The position numbers and the translations under genes are program-made. The notes beneath the pieces are model-generated. The model made no database searches. It had not been told where the DNA came from and saw only the letters and a list, made by a program, of their open reading frames with translations. This document shows, piece after piece, positions 23,308-33,992 of a DNA stretch of 64,000 nucleotides. Origin of the DNA: Megascapheus bottae (taxonomy: Eukaryota > Chordata > Mammalia > Rodentia > Geomyidae); assembly GCA_024803745.1 (NCBI GenBank), contig JANJXV010000020.1:21874777-21938776 (forward strand), in the 5' to 3' direction. Position 1 is the first letter of the stretch. Every line of letters starts with the position of its first letter.

Positions 23308-23890
23308 AAGCCGCACCTTTACACAAGAGTACAACCACCTCTCAATAAGAAAGAGCTTTTACCATATTGGATAAACATATCAGCACTTTTAATATTCTTC
23401 TTGATTAGATTTTTATGTCTTTAACATTAACTACCAAATGTACATTTTTATAGCAGAAGGGTAAAGTTACATGTGGAAGTTTTCAAAAAGTCATACACAT
23501 ATAATCTACTTCCTTAAAATGTTCCCTGACACTACACCTGACACCTTCCCTTACCATCACCACCACTACCACCACCACCACCATCACCATTAGTTCCATC
23601 TCCAAAACCAATGCTGCTTATTTTCTTGATCAATAAGCATGAGTCAAATACAAATTTTATTTAAAACATAAGTGATATTTTAGCTCTGTAAACCTTTGAT
23701 TTGAACTTGTAAGCTTAGCAAGGTGTCAGCACTCAGCATATAAATAAATACTTTTGGTGCTTATGGTTGTATTTTTCTGATATTTATCAAATTCAACATA
23801 ACAGGAATTTCTATTTGGGTAGAAAGACTAAAAGGATTCTACCCTTGTCCCACTTAATTTACACTGAAAGGAAAATCTCTTCCATAATTA
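23308..23890. other. Unassigned DNA with (CAC)n
   Basis: A short CAC/CAT trinucleotide run lies at 23560-23592. The rest shows no recognised feature. Confidence 0.5.
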
Positions 23891-25400
23891 CTTTAGGGAA
23901 AACTGGATATTCACATGCAAAATACTGAAACTGGACCCTTATGTTCTATTGTTAACAATAATCAACTAAAATGGATTAAAGATTTAAATGTAAGATGAAA
24001 CCATAGAGCTAGGGGGAAAATCAAAACAAAACATAAGACAAATTAATATGGCCTTCGCAGTGATCTTCTAGAAATGACCCCAGGAATTCAAGCTATACAA
24101 CAAGCACCCACAAGTGCAGCTACAGCAAACTTCCCAGCCAAATGCACAACTAACAAAACAAAACAAAACAAAAAACCCTACAAAATAGAAGAACATATTT
24201 GCAAACCAGGTGCCAGGTAAGTAGATAATATCAACTATCTGATTCAAAATAAGCAGAGAACTTAACTTACATTTTTCCAAAGCAATCATAAATGTGGCCA
24301 ATAGTTATGTATAGAGGCGCTTGCTCTACTAACCAGGGATATGCAAACCAAAACCAGAATGAAATTATCACCTCTAACCTGTTAAGATGAAGGTTATTAA
24401 AAGGTTAAAGGAAATGGAAAAACTTGGAAAAATCATAGTAAGTGAAGTAAGCCAGACCCATAGAAACATAGGTTTCACTCATTTGTAACAATTAGTTTAT
24501 GTCAAAGATTTTCCTAGCAGAGGATCACAATAACACAAAAGCTATTTACATATGACCATATAGGATGAGGCTAAGTGAAAATGCACTGCAGGATATAGAA
24601 ACACGAGGTTTATCTTTGTGATTATTGTTCTTAATGTACTATGTAAAGTTATTTCTTTTCTCTTTTTTCCCACTTAAAGTTTATCTCATGTTGTTACTGA
24701 ATCAGACTTTTTTACCTTGCATATTGTATATATGTTAATCTCTTGAGATAGGGAAGGGAAGGGAAAAAACAAGATGAATGGGAGGAGGTGGGGGATGGGG
24801 AAATGGAAGAAAAACATGGGAGGGAGTATCAATATTCAAGAAGTAATGTACCAGATACATGGTGAATGTAACTGTAACCTCTCTATCTATCATCCTGACA
24901 ATCAAATACAATAAAAATAAATAAATAAATGGTTAAAGGACACATGCTAGCAAATACATAATGGGACCTATGTACTGTTGATGGGAATGTAAACTGGTAG
25001 GGATAATAAGGAAAACAGTATGGTGGTAACTCAAAAATTAAATTAGGTGGCTCATATGACCCCAAAGTCATGCCTCTGAGTATATACCCAAAGAAAGTGA
25101 AATCAGTGCCTCAAAGATGTATGTGTCATCATCCGTCAGTGCTATATTATAGACAAACATAAGATGTATGTCCGCAACAGATAAATGGGTAGACAACTAA
25201 TAAGATTCAAGTAACAAAATGAAATAGTGTTCCACTTTTAAAAAGAACCTGTTACCATTTGTGGCAATGTGGAGAAACCAGAGACATTATGCTAAGTAAA
25301 ATAAGGCAGACAAAAGTGATGTAAATACTGCCTGGTGTCACTGTAAAGCAAAGCCAAAAAGCTGAAACTCATAGTGAGATGCAAGAAAGCCTACGATCCC
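23890..25400 (+). pseudogene. Old LINE-1 ORF2 C-terminal half, split by a younger L1
   Basis: From 23930 the sequence follows ORF2 codons before the cysteine motif (AAATGGATTAAAGATTTAAA; CTAACCAGGGATATGCAAAC; ACCAGAATGAAATTATCACC). It is interrupted at 24412 and resumes at 24941 with GGAATGTAAACTGGTAGGG, TATACCCAAAGAAAGTGAAA, AGACAACTAATAAGATTC and TGCTAAGTAAAATAAGGCAG. There are many stops and a local insertion of (CAAAA)n near 24155. It is an old L1 lineage, distinct from the inserted one. Confidence 0.8.
24413..24930 (+). repeat. Younger L1 3' end nested in old L1, with TSD
   Basis: It opens in the last codons of ORF2 (AAATGGAAAAACTTGGAAAA; GTGAAGTAAGCCAGACCC) and continues through the 3'UTR with G-rich tract (GGGAGGAGGTGGGGGATGGG) to CAATAAAAATAAATAAATAAA. 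GGTTAAAGGA occurs at 24403-24412 and 24931-24940, a perfect 10-bp TSD that fixes both ends. Confidence 0.88.
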
Positions 25401-26285
25401 CTTACCAGAAATGAACATGGCTAGCAACGTCACAGATAAGATCAGAACTGCCCACAGACATGTCTTTTCTACCCTTGAAAGAAAGATCTGAGGTTATCAA
25501 ATGGCTCCCCATGTAAGTTTTACCTAAAAGGAGCTAATACAGGACACTGGTGTGCAATTCCAGGAACCTTACAAGCTTGTGCCAAGTTCAAGTAACTAGA
25601 AAGTTCACCCAGCCAGCAGAACCCATCAACCCCCAACACACATGCACATGCACACAGGGCATACCTCAGCACAATATACACTATTCAATCTATAGTCAAG
25701 ACTGCTCTAGAATCTGTGCACAAGCAGTCACGTTCAACTTGTGCATGAGCAGATACACTGCTCACTGGCACTTAAAGCTGCATCTGTCATGAAACCTCCG
25801 TGTCAAGAGTTCCAGCCAAAGAACTGCCTACCCCTAATCCCAGCCAGAGGAAAGCTCAGGGATCCAGAGCCTTGGTTCAAACTTTCTACAACCTTGAGGC
25901 TTAATCTCGTTCTCACTTCTCATTCTTTTTCTATCATTTTCCTTATGCTTCATGTCTTGCTTGAATTCTTCTCGTGCAAGACACAAGAAGTCTAGCTACA
26001 TATTTTTGATAACATTTCATGAAGTCTAGAGTTTCCACTAACAAAAGAAATAGAGGTTACAGGAGTGGGAAGGTTGCAGAAATGAGGAGACACTGGTAAC
26101 AGCACATCGCTATTACACTGGATGTATAAACATAGAGATCTACTGTGTGAATACTTAATAATTCAAGAAGGTATCCTAGAAATTTGTTAAGTGCTTCCAT
26201 AATAAATGAATACATAAAGCAAGCAAGTAAATAAGTGTAACATGTGAGGGTGAGGAGGTCACATATGAGGGCCTGTTCATTTGCT
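25401..26285. other. Unassigned DNA (possible LTR remnant)
   Basis: 25500-25990 has long-range complexity and a pyrimidine-rich right part (TTCTCACTTCTCATTC), which could be an old LTR. I found no defining ends. Two overlapping plus ORFs (25550-25792, 25741-25995) have no recognised homology. Confidence 0.25.
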
Positions 26286-26345
26286 TCATTGAATATATAT
26301 GTATAAATTACATTATAGATACATATATCACACACATATATGTTG
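26285..26345. repeat. TATA/CACATA simple repeat
   Basis: Imperfect TATA and ACATATATC units. Confidence 0.6.
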
Positions 26346-26399
26346 TACACCTTAAATAAGTATAAATTTCTATTTAAAAATATGTAGTGAAAATGATTT

Positions 26400-27995
26400 G
26401 ATTATTTCTGACCTGGTAAACTCAAGCTTTCTCGTGGCTTTTTATTTGTCCATTGCTTTTTTAAAATCACCTATGCATTATTATTCTCTTTAAATTACAA
26501 GGTAGATGAAGCATGCAAAATATTGTTCTAAGGAACAAAGCTTTTCCTTACTAAATATTTTTATAATCAGGACAGAAAATCATTGAAAAGCTCCCCCTGG
26601 AGATCTTTTGCTATGACCTCATTGCTTAGTATTGCACGTTTCGTGCAGTCTCAGGATGTACCCTATTGGAGCAGTCATGATTGGCTAATGACAACTCATA
26701 GTGCTAGGAAGGGAAGCCAAGAAGTCACATTAATTGAACACAAAAATCAGAGCTCAATCAGAAATGAGGAAGCATAAGTGGGTTTGGAGTAGGCAACCAA
26801 TAGTGTCTACCCTTCTGCAATGTGAGCAAAAAGAGTTCATTTAGCTCTCCTTATCTCCTTTTTTTTTAAATCATAAGGTGGGCACTTCCATTTGCACTGC
26901 CATGAACAGCTGCTTTCTAAATAATGACTTGCCATTAAAAATATCCAATCCAGTTATTGAGCCAAATGGGCACCAACTAGGGAAGATTTCTGCTGCTCTA
27001 TGGCTCAGTCTTCGTGGTGAACATCTGCCATTCCACGTGTAAGTAAGACTTTTCATGTAGTATCTTACTAAACATTGGCCCAAGCATAAGGCAAATAAAA
27101 TCTTTTTAATAAGATTCATCATCTGCTGACTGATAGCTTAATGTATCAGCACACTAAAAGTACCACTTCTCCAGTGTCTCCTTTCCTTTATCCAGAACAT
27201 TGAGCTTCTGACAGAATAATGAGGGGAAGATACTCATCAGACCACTGACCTATTCATGATTTTATGTGAACTGTGAAAGAATGAGATCTTCCTTAATATT
27301 TAAATAAGATAAACATATGTAATGATAGCACATTACATCAACACAGAATCTAAAGTGGGTGTGTTCCATGTCAGAGAATTAGGTTGTCAATCTAGCCAGC
27401 CCACGTTAGTATACATTGAGTCACATTTTGCCTTGACAAGCAGGTAGAGCGTAAAGTACTGGCAGAGCATGTAAGCTCAGATTGCTCTTAATTAATGCCA
27501 TATCCTGTCTGCCCAGACAGTACACTGCCCTGGGCCAGTGACCCAGCAAACCCCATTTTTGTATCCCAAGCACTTAAATGTGGTATACAGCACAAAAAAC
27601 AGAGATCTATAAATGTGGAATGAGTCACTACCCGGAAAAAGAGGCTGAGTCATGGCCATTCCAACTAATTACTGTATTTTTTGTATAAAATAACATTGTA
27701 CGTAGGAAGCTAGCCACTAGGTATTGCTCTTAAAGGAATGTTCTGTACTCTGATGTGTTTGTTGTAGCTGCCAAAACAAAAGCTAGAGAAAGCTAGAGAA
27801 GACTAGTTACATCCTGAGAAATTGGACCTAATTCACCAAGCTATTGTTATAACATTGAAAAATAAAATATGAGAATGAAAATACAGACTAGGAAATGCAG
27901 CCACCAGAAATAATAGTATCATTTAAACAGCTGTACTTACGTAAAATCTTTATTACTACTTCTAATACCACAAATGAGAAGTGCTTCATATGCCT
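26400..27995. other. Unassigned low-copy DNA
   Basis: No interspersed repeat or gene recognised over about 1.6 kb. The part 26570-27120 is complex, GC-richer sequence and carries overlapping short ORFs on both strands, none with a recognisable domain. It is a reasonable target for a cross-species conservation test. Confidence 0.4.
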
Positions 27996-27999
27996 TGTG

Positions 28000-28095
28000 C
28001 ATTGTACAAAGCATGTCACATGCTTTTAAAATAGTTCCTCAGAAGATCAAGTAGGTATTATCATCAATCTAATTATAGTCATCACCATCATCATC
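28000..28095 (-). repeat. MIR fragment, antisense
   Basis: CAAAGCATGTCACATGCTTT and TCAAGTAGGTATTATCATC resemble the reversed MIR 3' half. It is followed by a CAT/ATT trinucleotide run at 28083-28112. Confidence 0.4.
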
Positions 28096-28112
28096 ATTAT
28101 TATTATTATTGT
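28083..28112. repeat. (ATC/ATT)n microsatellite
   Basis: CACCATCATCATCATTATTA type array. Confidence 0.8.
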
Positions 28113-28233
28113 TTCAGGAGCGCAGTACGGTTCTAAAGACTAAATATCTTGTACCCAAAGAAAGATACAGGTTTCTAACTATACAATAACCAAAGATAAA
28201 GTGAAAAATAAAAACATACATAGATGGGTAAAA

Positions 28234-28280
28234 AAATGGTTGTGTGTGTGTGGGCGCATGCGTGTGTGTGTGTGTGTTAT
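28234..28280 (+). repeat. (TG)n, interrupted
   Basis: Two GT runs are split by GGGCGCATGC. Confidence 0.85.
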
Positions 28281-28554
28281 CATCTTTTGTTTTTTAGCTT
28301 AGAATATTGATACATTTTCCTATCTGGGCTATTCAGCAAAAAGATACGGCACATTCAAATTCAAGGCTAAATAAAAAAAGGCAAACTTCTTTAGAGAAGT
28401 TATTTTTTAAATGATGTACTTTTTAAATAAAAAAAAACATATCCTGTCATTCTTTCTTTAAGAATTTTCAATGGGGCAAACATTTTAGAAAATGTCAGTC
28501 CATTTTTTTCAAGAAACTTTCTGTTGCCATTAGCTCAAATACCAGTGGAATGTA

Positions 28555-28848
28555 CTAAGTTATTTCTCTTCTCTTTTTTGTCCTTTGGTTAATCTCATAT
28601 TGTTACTGTATCTGACTTTGTTACCTGATATATTGTATATACATTCGTTTATTTGAAATAGGAAAGGGAAGGGGGGAAACAAAATGACTGGGAGGGTGTG
28701 GGGGGGAATTGGGGACAAAAAACATGGGAAGGGGTAGCAATGTGTGAGAAGTAATGCACCTACTACTTGGCGAATGTAACTGTAACCCCGCTATACATTA
28801 CCCTGACAATAAAAAATAAAATAAAATTTAAAAAAAGAAAAAAATATG
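28555..28848 (+). repeat. L1 3'UTR tail
   Basis: Blocks CTCATATTGTTACTGTATCT, GAAATAGGAAAGGGAAGGGG, a G-rich tract at 28691-28713, GAAGTAATGCACCTACTACT, TGTAACTGTAACCCCGCTAT and an AATAAAA-rich end. No ORF2 remains. ACCAGTGGAATG on the left and ATGAGTGGCAAAG on the right may be a decayed TSD. Confidence 0.88.
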
Positions 28849-29044
28849 AGTGGCAAAGATGTTAGGTATTATCTTTGAAGGTCTTTCCCTCTTTTACAAT
28901 CCATTTTATCATTGCTGGATATGACATGAAAGAAGTTGAGATCTTACAATGAAAGAAGCACTGAGAAGTGTATGCTGTTTGAGTTAGAATGTATCTGAAT
29001 GAATCTGAGTATGCATTTGACTAAAATCATCAGGGTCAATAGCT

Positions 29045-29046
<2 letters not shown>

Positions 29047-29080
<34 letters not shown>

Positions 29081-29105
29081 ATGTGTGTGTGCATGTGTGT
29101 GTGCA
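29047..29105 (+). repeat. (TG)n, interrupted
   Basis: TG runs split by TTTA and CA interruptions. They end at the tail side of the antisense SINE that follows, so they probably derive from the SINE tail. Confidence 0.9.
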
Positions 29106-29107
29106 CA

Positions 29108-29327
29108 CTCACATGCCAGTACTGTGATTGAACTTACATCTTGCTTGGTCTTTCTTGGCTTTTTTGCTCTGCACTTTACCACTTGAGGCACACCTCCACT
29201 TCTAGCTTTTTGCTGGTTAATTAAAGATAAGAGCCTTTTGTATTTGTCTGTGTGGGCTGGTTTCTCACCACAATCCTCAGGCTCCTGAGAACCTAGAATT
29301 ATAGGCATAAACCACTGCCAACCAGCT
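29108..29327 (-). repeat. 7SL/B1-like + Geo dimeric SINE, antisense
   Basis: Reversed Geo half (CACTTTACCACTTGAGGC, CACCTCCACTTCTAGC), linker AATTAAAGATAAGAGCC and reversed 7SL half (GTGTGGGCTGGTTTCTCACC, CAATCCTCAGGCTCCTGAG, ATAGGCATAAACCACTGCC). Confidence 0.8.
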
Positions 29328-29329
29328 AG

Positions 29330-31065
29330 CAAAATGATTTTGTAGAAGCAAAGGACAAGCTTTTCTTTTTCAGTGGGTCTAATTCTGTAAATGAAGATAC
29401 ATTTACTGACCTAGATTTAATTGGCTTTGACTCATCATCAGGCATGATGATGAAAGGTAATCATTACTAAGGCGCTATCTTCCAATATTCACAACGAAAT
29501 GTCAAATGTCATGCAAGAAGGAAAACAATTCTCAAAGACATTCCATATTTTGTCCCCTGAAATGTTCTCAAATAATGTGTGCCCCATGAAATGTTCTCAG
29601 ACTTTTGATTCTGTAACTACAGAAAAATGATCCCTGCAATCCATCTGTAATGAACACATTAACTCCTTCTTCGGACTTAACACAAAATTATTTGTAACAC
29701 ACCACTGACTAAGTTCCTATGATACATAAACCTTCTACAAGTTCACAGAGGAGAAATAAACTCTGACAGCAAACCACTGATCCCCATGAAGATGGCTGAA
29801 TTAGGCTGGACAGCAGGACACCCTGTCACTTTCAGGGAGGACTTGACACTTGATGACCTAGTGCCCTAGCAGTGTAACCACAGATGCTCATTAGCTGTGA
29901 AAGAAAGCCAACAGGTGTCTCCCTTTCTGTTCTGAGTGGCCCAGTTACCAGCTTCTGTTGCATGTTTTTCACAACTGCAGTCATGCTGTTGTGTTTCCAC
30001 TGCCAGGCTCCCACAGTTCCCACTGAACCTCTGGGAATGGAGACAGCGAACTGAAACTTAGTAAGATTTTTTTTTTCAACATAAGATGAAAAGAAACTTA
30101 AAAAACTGTCGAGGAGGCTTATGTTCTATCAAATTTCAAATCAAGAAGGCCAGATTGTTCTTTTGTGTTTTTTTAAAAAAGGATGAGTTGGATGCACAAG
30201 TATTTGCTGACCTGCAGCAAGCAAATTCATTGAGAAAGATAAGATTCGGTGTAATGGTGCAGTAAATAAAGTGCATATTACTTCCTGGCAGTGAACTCTC
30301 AACCATGAACTGCAGGCAGCATCAGCAAACACTGGGGACAGGAGAGTCAATATACTGTTCACTGTTAATAAATGGCTTCCATAAGAACTAAAAATCTCTC
30401 ACCCCAATGTAAATGAATTTTTCTTTATATTATCCTTACGAGAAATAAAGGAGGAAGGGTTGTAACCCTTGATGTGCAACAACACAGCATCAGGAGATGA
30501 CAGGAGTGTTGTAAAGTTGTTTAACCTGTCAGAAACACAATGTTGTCTTGCCCTCTGTTTCCTGAAGCAGTGATGATGGGGAGAGATGGGAGATGGTAGA
30601 AAATGGAGTATAATCAATCTTCTGGAAGGGCTCAAAGGCCACAAAGATAATCTCTCCCAGCTGTCACCCACCTCCAAGCTCCATGCAATCTAGTTAATCT
30701 TCTCCATGATGAAAGGATAGATGAAAGCAAATGGCATGAGTTTTCTTCAAACAAAACATGCTAATAGAACTTGGACAGTTTTTGAATGATTACCACAACG
30801 CTGGTATTGCTGCAAGCTAAAGTGAACAGTGAATTATGATATGTTTGCCTCCAATTTCAGAGTGCACTTTTCTTATATATAAACAGAAACCAGTGCGGGG
30901 GAAATTGTACCAATAGGAAAAAAATGAAAGGTTTTAAAGCAATGTACTATTGAATCCAAATACTAGCACTACCAATAAAATGAAATATTTTGAAAAGTAC
31001 ACTTTTGAATGTTTGGATTTTTCTCTTCTTTGAGGTTTATCCAAGTTTTAGTTAATATAATGAAC
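29330..31065. other. Unassigned low-copy DNA
   Basis: About 1.7 kb with no recognised interspersed repeat. A small local duplication (TGAAATGTTCTCA near 29558 and again near 29587) is the only internal structure seen. The ORFs 30141-30362 and 30399-30677 (minus) have no recognisable domain. Confidence 0.4.
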
Positions 31066-31067
31066 AT

Positions 31068-31257
31068 TTATTATATATAAGTATTTGGTTATTTGAAATT
31101 TGATAGGGAAGGGGGGAAAACCAAGATGGGTGGGTGGTGTAGGGGGGAGAGTAATGGGTACCAAGACATGTGAAAGGGTATCAATGTATGTGAATTAATG
31201 CACCTTCTATCTGGCAAATATCATGTAACCCTTTTACTAATTACAATAAAAAAATAA
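31068..31257 (+). repeat. L1 3'UTR tail (variant B)
   Basis: GTTATTTGAAATTTGATAGG, a G-rich tract, TACCAAGACATGTGAAAGGG, TGAATTAATGCACCTTCTAT and TTACTAATTACAATAAAAAA. The wording matches the 3'UTRs at 40.2 and 40.6 kb rather than those at 28.7 or 56.6 kb. Confidence 0.9.
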
Positions 31258-31620
31258 TAATAACCTCATATAAGTTTTATTCCTGATGATGTTTCAAAAG
31301 TCTGACGGTCAAAATATGCTCTACAAACAGAATTTCATATCATGTTTATAGCTATTAGCATTATAATTTTGTTAATATAATTGTTTCCTAATTTATAGAA
31401 CAGTTGCGGCAATAAGAAGATAAAAGAAGTCTGCTTCAGAAAGTAATATTGTGTTAAAAACAGGTTAAGATTAAACTCAGTGGCTATTTAATTAAACCAC
31501 CATTGTGTAATACATTGGTATTCAAATTTTAGTATTTCAAACATTCTGAATCATAGAAATAAATAAAAATTCAAGGTAATTGTTACAAATGGGAAGATAA
31601 CAGTTATCTAGGGCTCAATA
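31258..31620. other. Unassigned AT-rich DNA
   Basis: No recognised feature. Confidence 0.4.
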
Positions 31621-31621
31621 A

Positions 31622-31790
31622 TTTATTTATGAGTTTGTTTTTGAGACAGGATCTCTCTCTGTAACTTGTGCTGACCTGCTACTCACTATATAGTTCAAGC
31701 TGTCCTCAAATTTGTGATCTTCCTGTGTCTACCACTGATGGGCGGGGAGTACACAGATCCACCAACAGTGAGCTACAAGTTCTTATTCTC
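31622..31790 (-). repeat. B1 monomer SINE, antisense
   Basis: TTTTTGAGACAGGATCTCTC, CACTATATAGTTCAAGCTG, TCCTCAAATTTGTGATCTTC and CTGTGTCTACCACTGATGGG follow a reversed rodent B1 (7SL-derived). It differs from the Geo-linked SINE half and resembles classic B1. Confidence 0.7.
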
Positions 31791-32097
31791 TGTACCATGC
31801 TTGTAAATTTGCTTGATTCTTGGGGCTGACGATAATGCTAATCTGAACACATACTGCCACATGGGGAAGGACTGGCATAGATTTTAGTAAGATTCACTCT
31901 GATAGGTTATCAAATGCTAACACTGAAAGGGGTGCTGCTGACATTGAATGTCTGATGAGTGACTTTAAAATATTGGCTTAATATTAACTGTAACCATTCT
32001 GTATTTTTCATCAGCACCATTGACTTGCTGACACAGTCACATAGGCACACTGTTACAGATATCTACCAAACACATGCTAGACATATATGCTTCCTGA

Positions 32098-32185
32098 GAT
32101 ACAGGTATCTGCCTGTAATCCCAGTACATGGGGTGAGAGGGTTGAGCATTCGAGCTATACAGAATGTCCCTGTCTCAAAAAAGTT
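32098..32185 (+). repeat. B1 monomer fragment
   Basis: GCCTGTAATCCCAGTACATG, GGGTTGAGCATTCGAGC and TGTCCCTGTCTCAAAAAAG match a shortened sense B1. The 127-codon ORF that overlaps it (31959-32342) is therefore not a gene. Confidence 0.6.
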
Positions 32186-32344
32186 TCACAAACATTTTTG
32201 TATGCATGAGAATACTTTATTTTTTAAGAAGTTCAACAGGCTTCTTACATCTTTAATTCACAATAACTGCAGCATTATAAAAATCTATATTGATGAGACA
32301 TTCAGCCAAGGTATTCTATATATTTCTGTTATGATCCAATAAAT

Positions 32345-33365
32345 GCTAACACTGTAAAGACAGATCTAGAACTAAGATATACCAGAGGATAAGGGTTAAG
32401 TATTGAAGGACATGATCAATGTATGTGTTGAAATGTCACAGTGAATCCCATTCACATTAACATGCTAATAACCATAATATGTAATATCCATATATTTTAT
32501 ATTATATATAAGAGCCATAATACTTTAAAATTACAAAAACATATTCAAATTCTATGTTCTGAATAGAAAAGTATTCTACAACCATCATTCTTTGTATTTT
32601 AGAAATCTACATGGTCTGGCTTCATATTTATGATCGAGAGATTTCTAGGTAATTTAGCAACTTAACACCATTTCTTTCATCCTCAGTATCTGGACTTTGC
32701 TTTGCTACAGAAAATCATTTTAAATGAATATGGGAATGACCACACATATTTCCATTCACCTTCAGCCACATGACTTAAAACCCAGCTGTGGCGTGTCTGT
32801 GCAAGGATGGTGTTGAAAGTATAGGATTCTCAGTTATTGGGTCCCTTTCTTGTTGCAGCCAACATCTAATGACAAATCTATGCAAGGAATAAAGGTTGAG
32901 CAACACTAAAGCATTTTGTTAGGGAGGCTGTCATTACATGGAATAGCAACTCAACTTCTTACTCTGTTCATTCCTGTTTACTTCTCCCTTCCATGAGCCC
33001 TGGTTGCAACAACCATCCTGTAAGCAAAAGTCCATCTCACAGAAATCCAGTATGTGGCACAGATCAGAAACCCTGGTATGAAAATCTTTACAAGCAACAA
33101 TGTAAACCAAAGATAATAGTACTATACTTTCACCATGAAGAAAAAGCCCCATGGTACACTCAGTGTTTAAAGTCAACCTGAGTGGAGAGGGAGCAGCAAA
33201 ATAATAGAATGGAAAGGGCAGGAAGAGAGGGGGAGTGCAGAGAAGGAGATACAGGATTAGAAAAGAGGGAAGGAAAAAATAAGTATGTGACAATATAGAG
33301 ATTAAGCTAATGACAACATTGGTAAAAAAAAACCTATTCCTTCCAATTCTACAGCACTAAAATTT
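32345..33365. other. Unassigned DNA
   Basis: No gene or repeat recognised. The minus ORF 32934-33293 is hydrophobic/low-complexity at its start because it reads purine-rich sequence backwards (33180-33270). Confidence 0.4.
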
Positions 33366-33377
33366 CTGGAATTTTCT

Positions 33378-33550
33378 TTGTTCCTTCTTTTCCTTTCTTC
33401 CTTCTCTCCCTCCCTTCCTCCCTCCCTCCTTTTTTCCCTTCCCCCCTCTTTCCTTCCTTCCTCCCTTCCTTCCTCCTTCCCTCTTCCTTTCTTTTTCTTT
33501 TTTTCTAGCTTACTTGCTTGCTTCCTCTCTCCCTCCCTCCCTCTTTCTTC

Positions 33551-33605
<55 letters not shown>

Positions 33606-33641
33606 TTTTGCTTGCTTGCTTTCTCTCTCCCTTTCTCTCTC

Positions 33642-33713
<72 letters not shown>

Positions 33714-33771
33714 GCTTTCTTGCTTTCTCTTTCTCTCTTTCTTACTTTCTTTCATTTTTCTTTCTTTGTTG
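33378..33771 (-). repeat. CCTT/CTTT/CT pyrimidine microsatellite (expanded SINE tail)
   Basis: About 390 bp of pure pyrimidine repeat: CCTT/CCTCC blocks to 33540, CTTT units to about 33606, CCCTTTCT units, then an uninterrupted (CT)n from about 33646 to 33710, and irregular CTTT to 33771. All long ORFs over it are artefacts. It sits between the left TSD and the Geo end of an antisense SINE, so on the minus strand it is the SINE tail. Confidence 0.95.
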
Positions 33772-33980
33772 TGGTCCCAGTAATGGGCCTGGGTACTGTC
33801 TCTGAGCTCATTTATGCAAACTTCTACCACTTGAACCACAGTTCTACTTCTGACTTACTGAGGCTTAATTGGAGATAAGAGTCTCACAGACTTTCCTGTC
33901 CAGGCTGGATTCAAACGGTGATCCTCAGACCACAGCCTTCTGTGTGGCTAGGATTACAAACATGAACCACCAGTGCCAAG
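33772..33980 (-). repeat. 7SL/B1-like + Geo dimeric SINE, antisense, with TSD
   Basis: Reversed Geo half (TGGGCCTGGGTACTGTCTCT; TACCACTTGAACCACAG), linker TTGGAGATAAGAGTCTCAC and reversed 7SL half (CCTGTCCAGGCTGGATTC; GGCTAGGATTACAAACATGA). CTGGAATTTTCT at 33366-33377 and 33981-33992 is a perfect 12-bp TSD enclosing the SINE plus its expanded tail. Confidence 0.92.
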
Positions 33981-33992
33981 CTGGAATTTTCT

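Noticed and set aside
31959..32342. 127-codon plus ORF
   Set aside because: It crosses a B1 fragment at 32098-32185 and shows no domain or codon signature of a gene.
33378..33878. 166-codon plus ORF and overlapping ORFs
   Set aside because: They read the polypyrimidine microsatellite (S/L/F repeats) and the antisense SINE.
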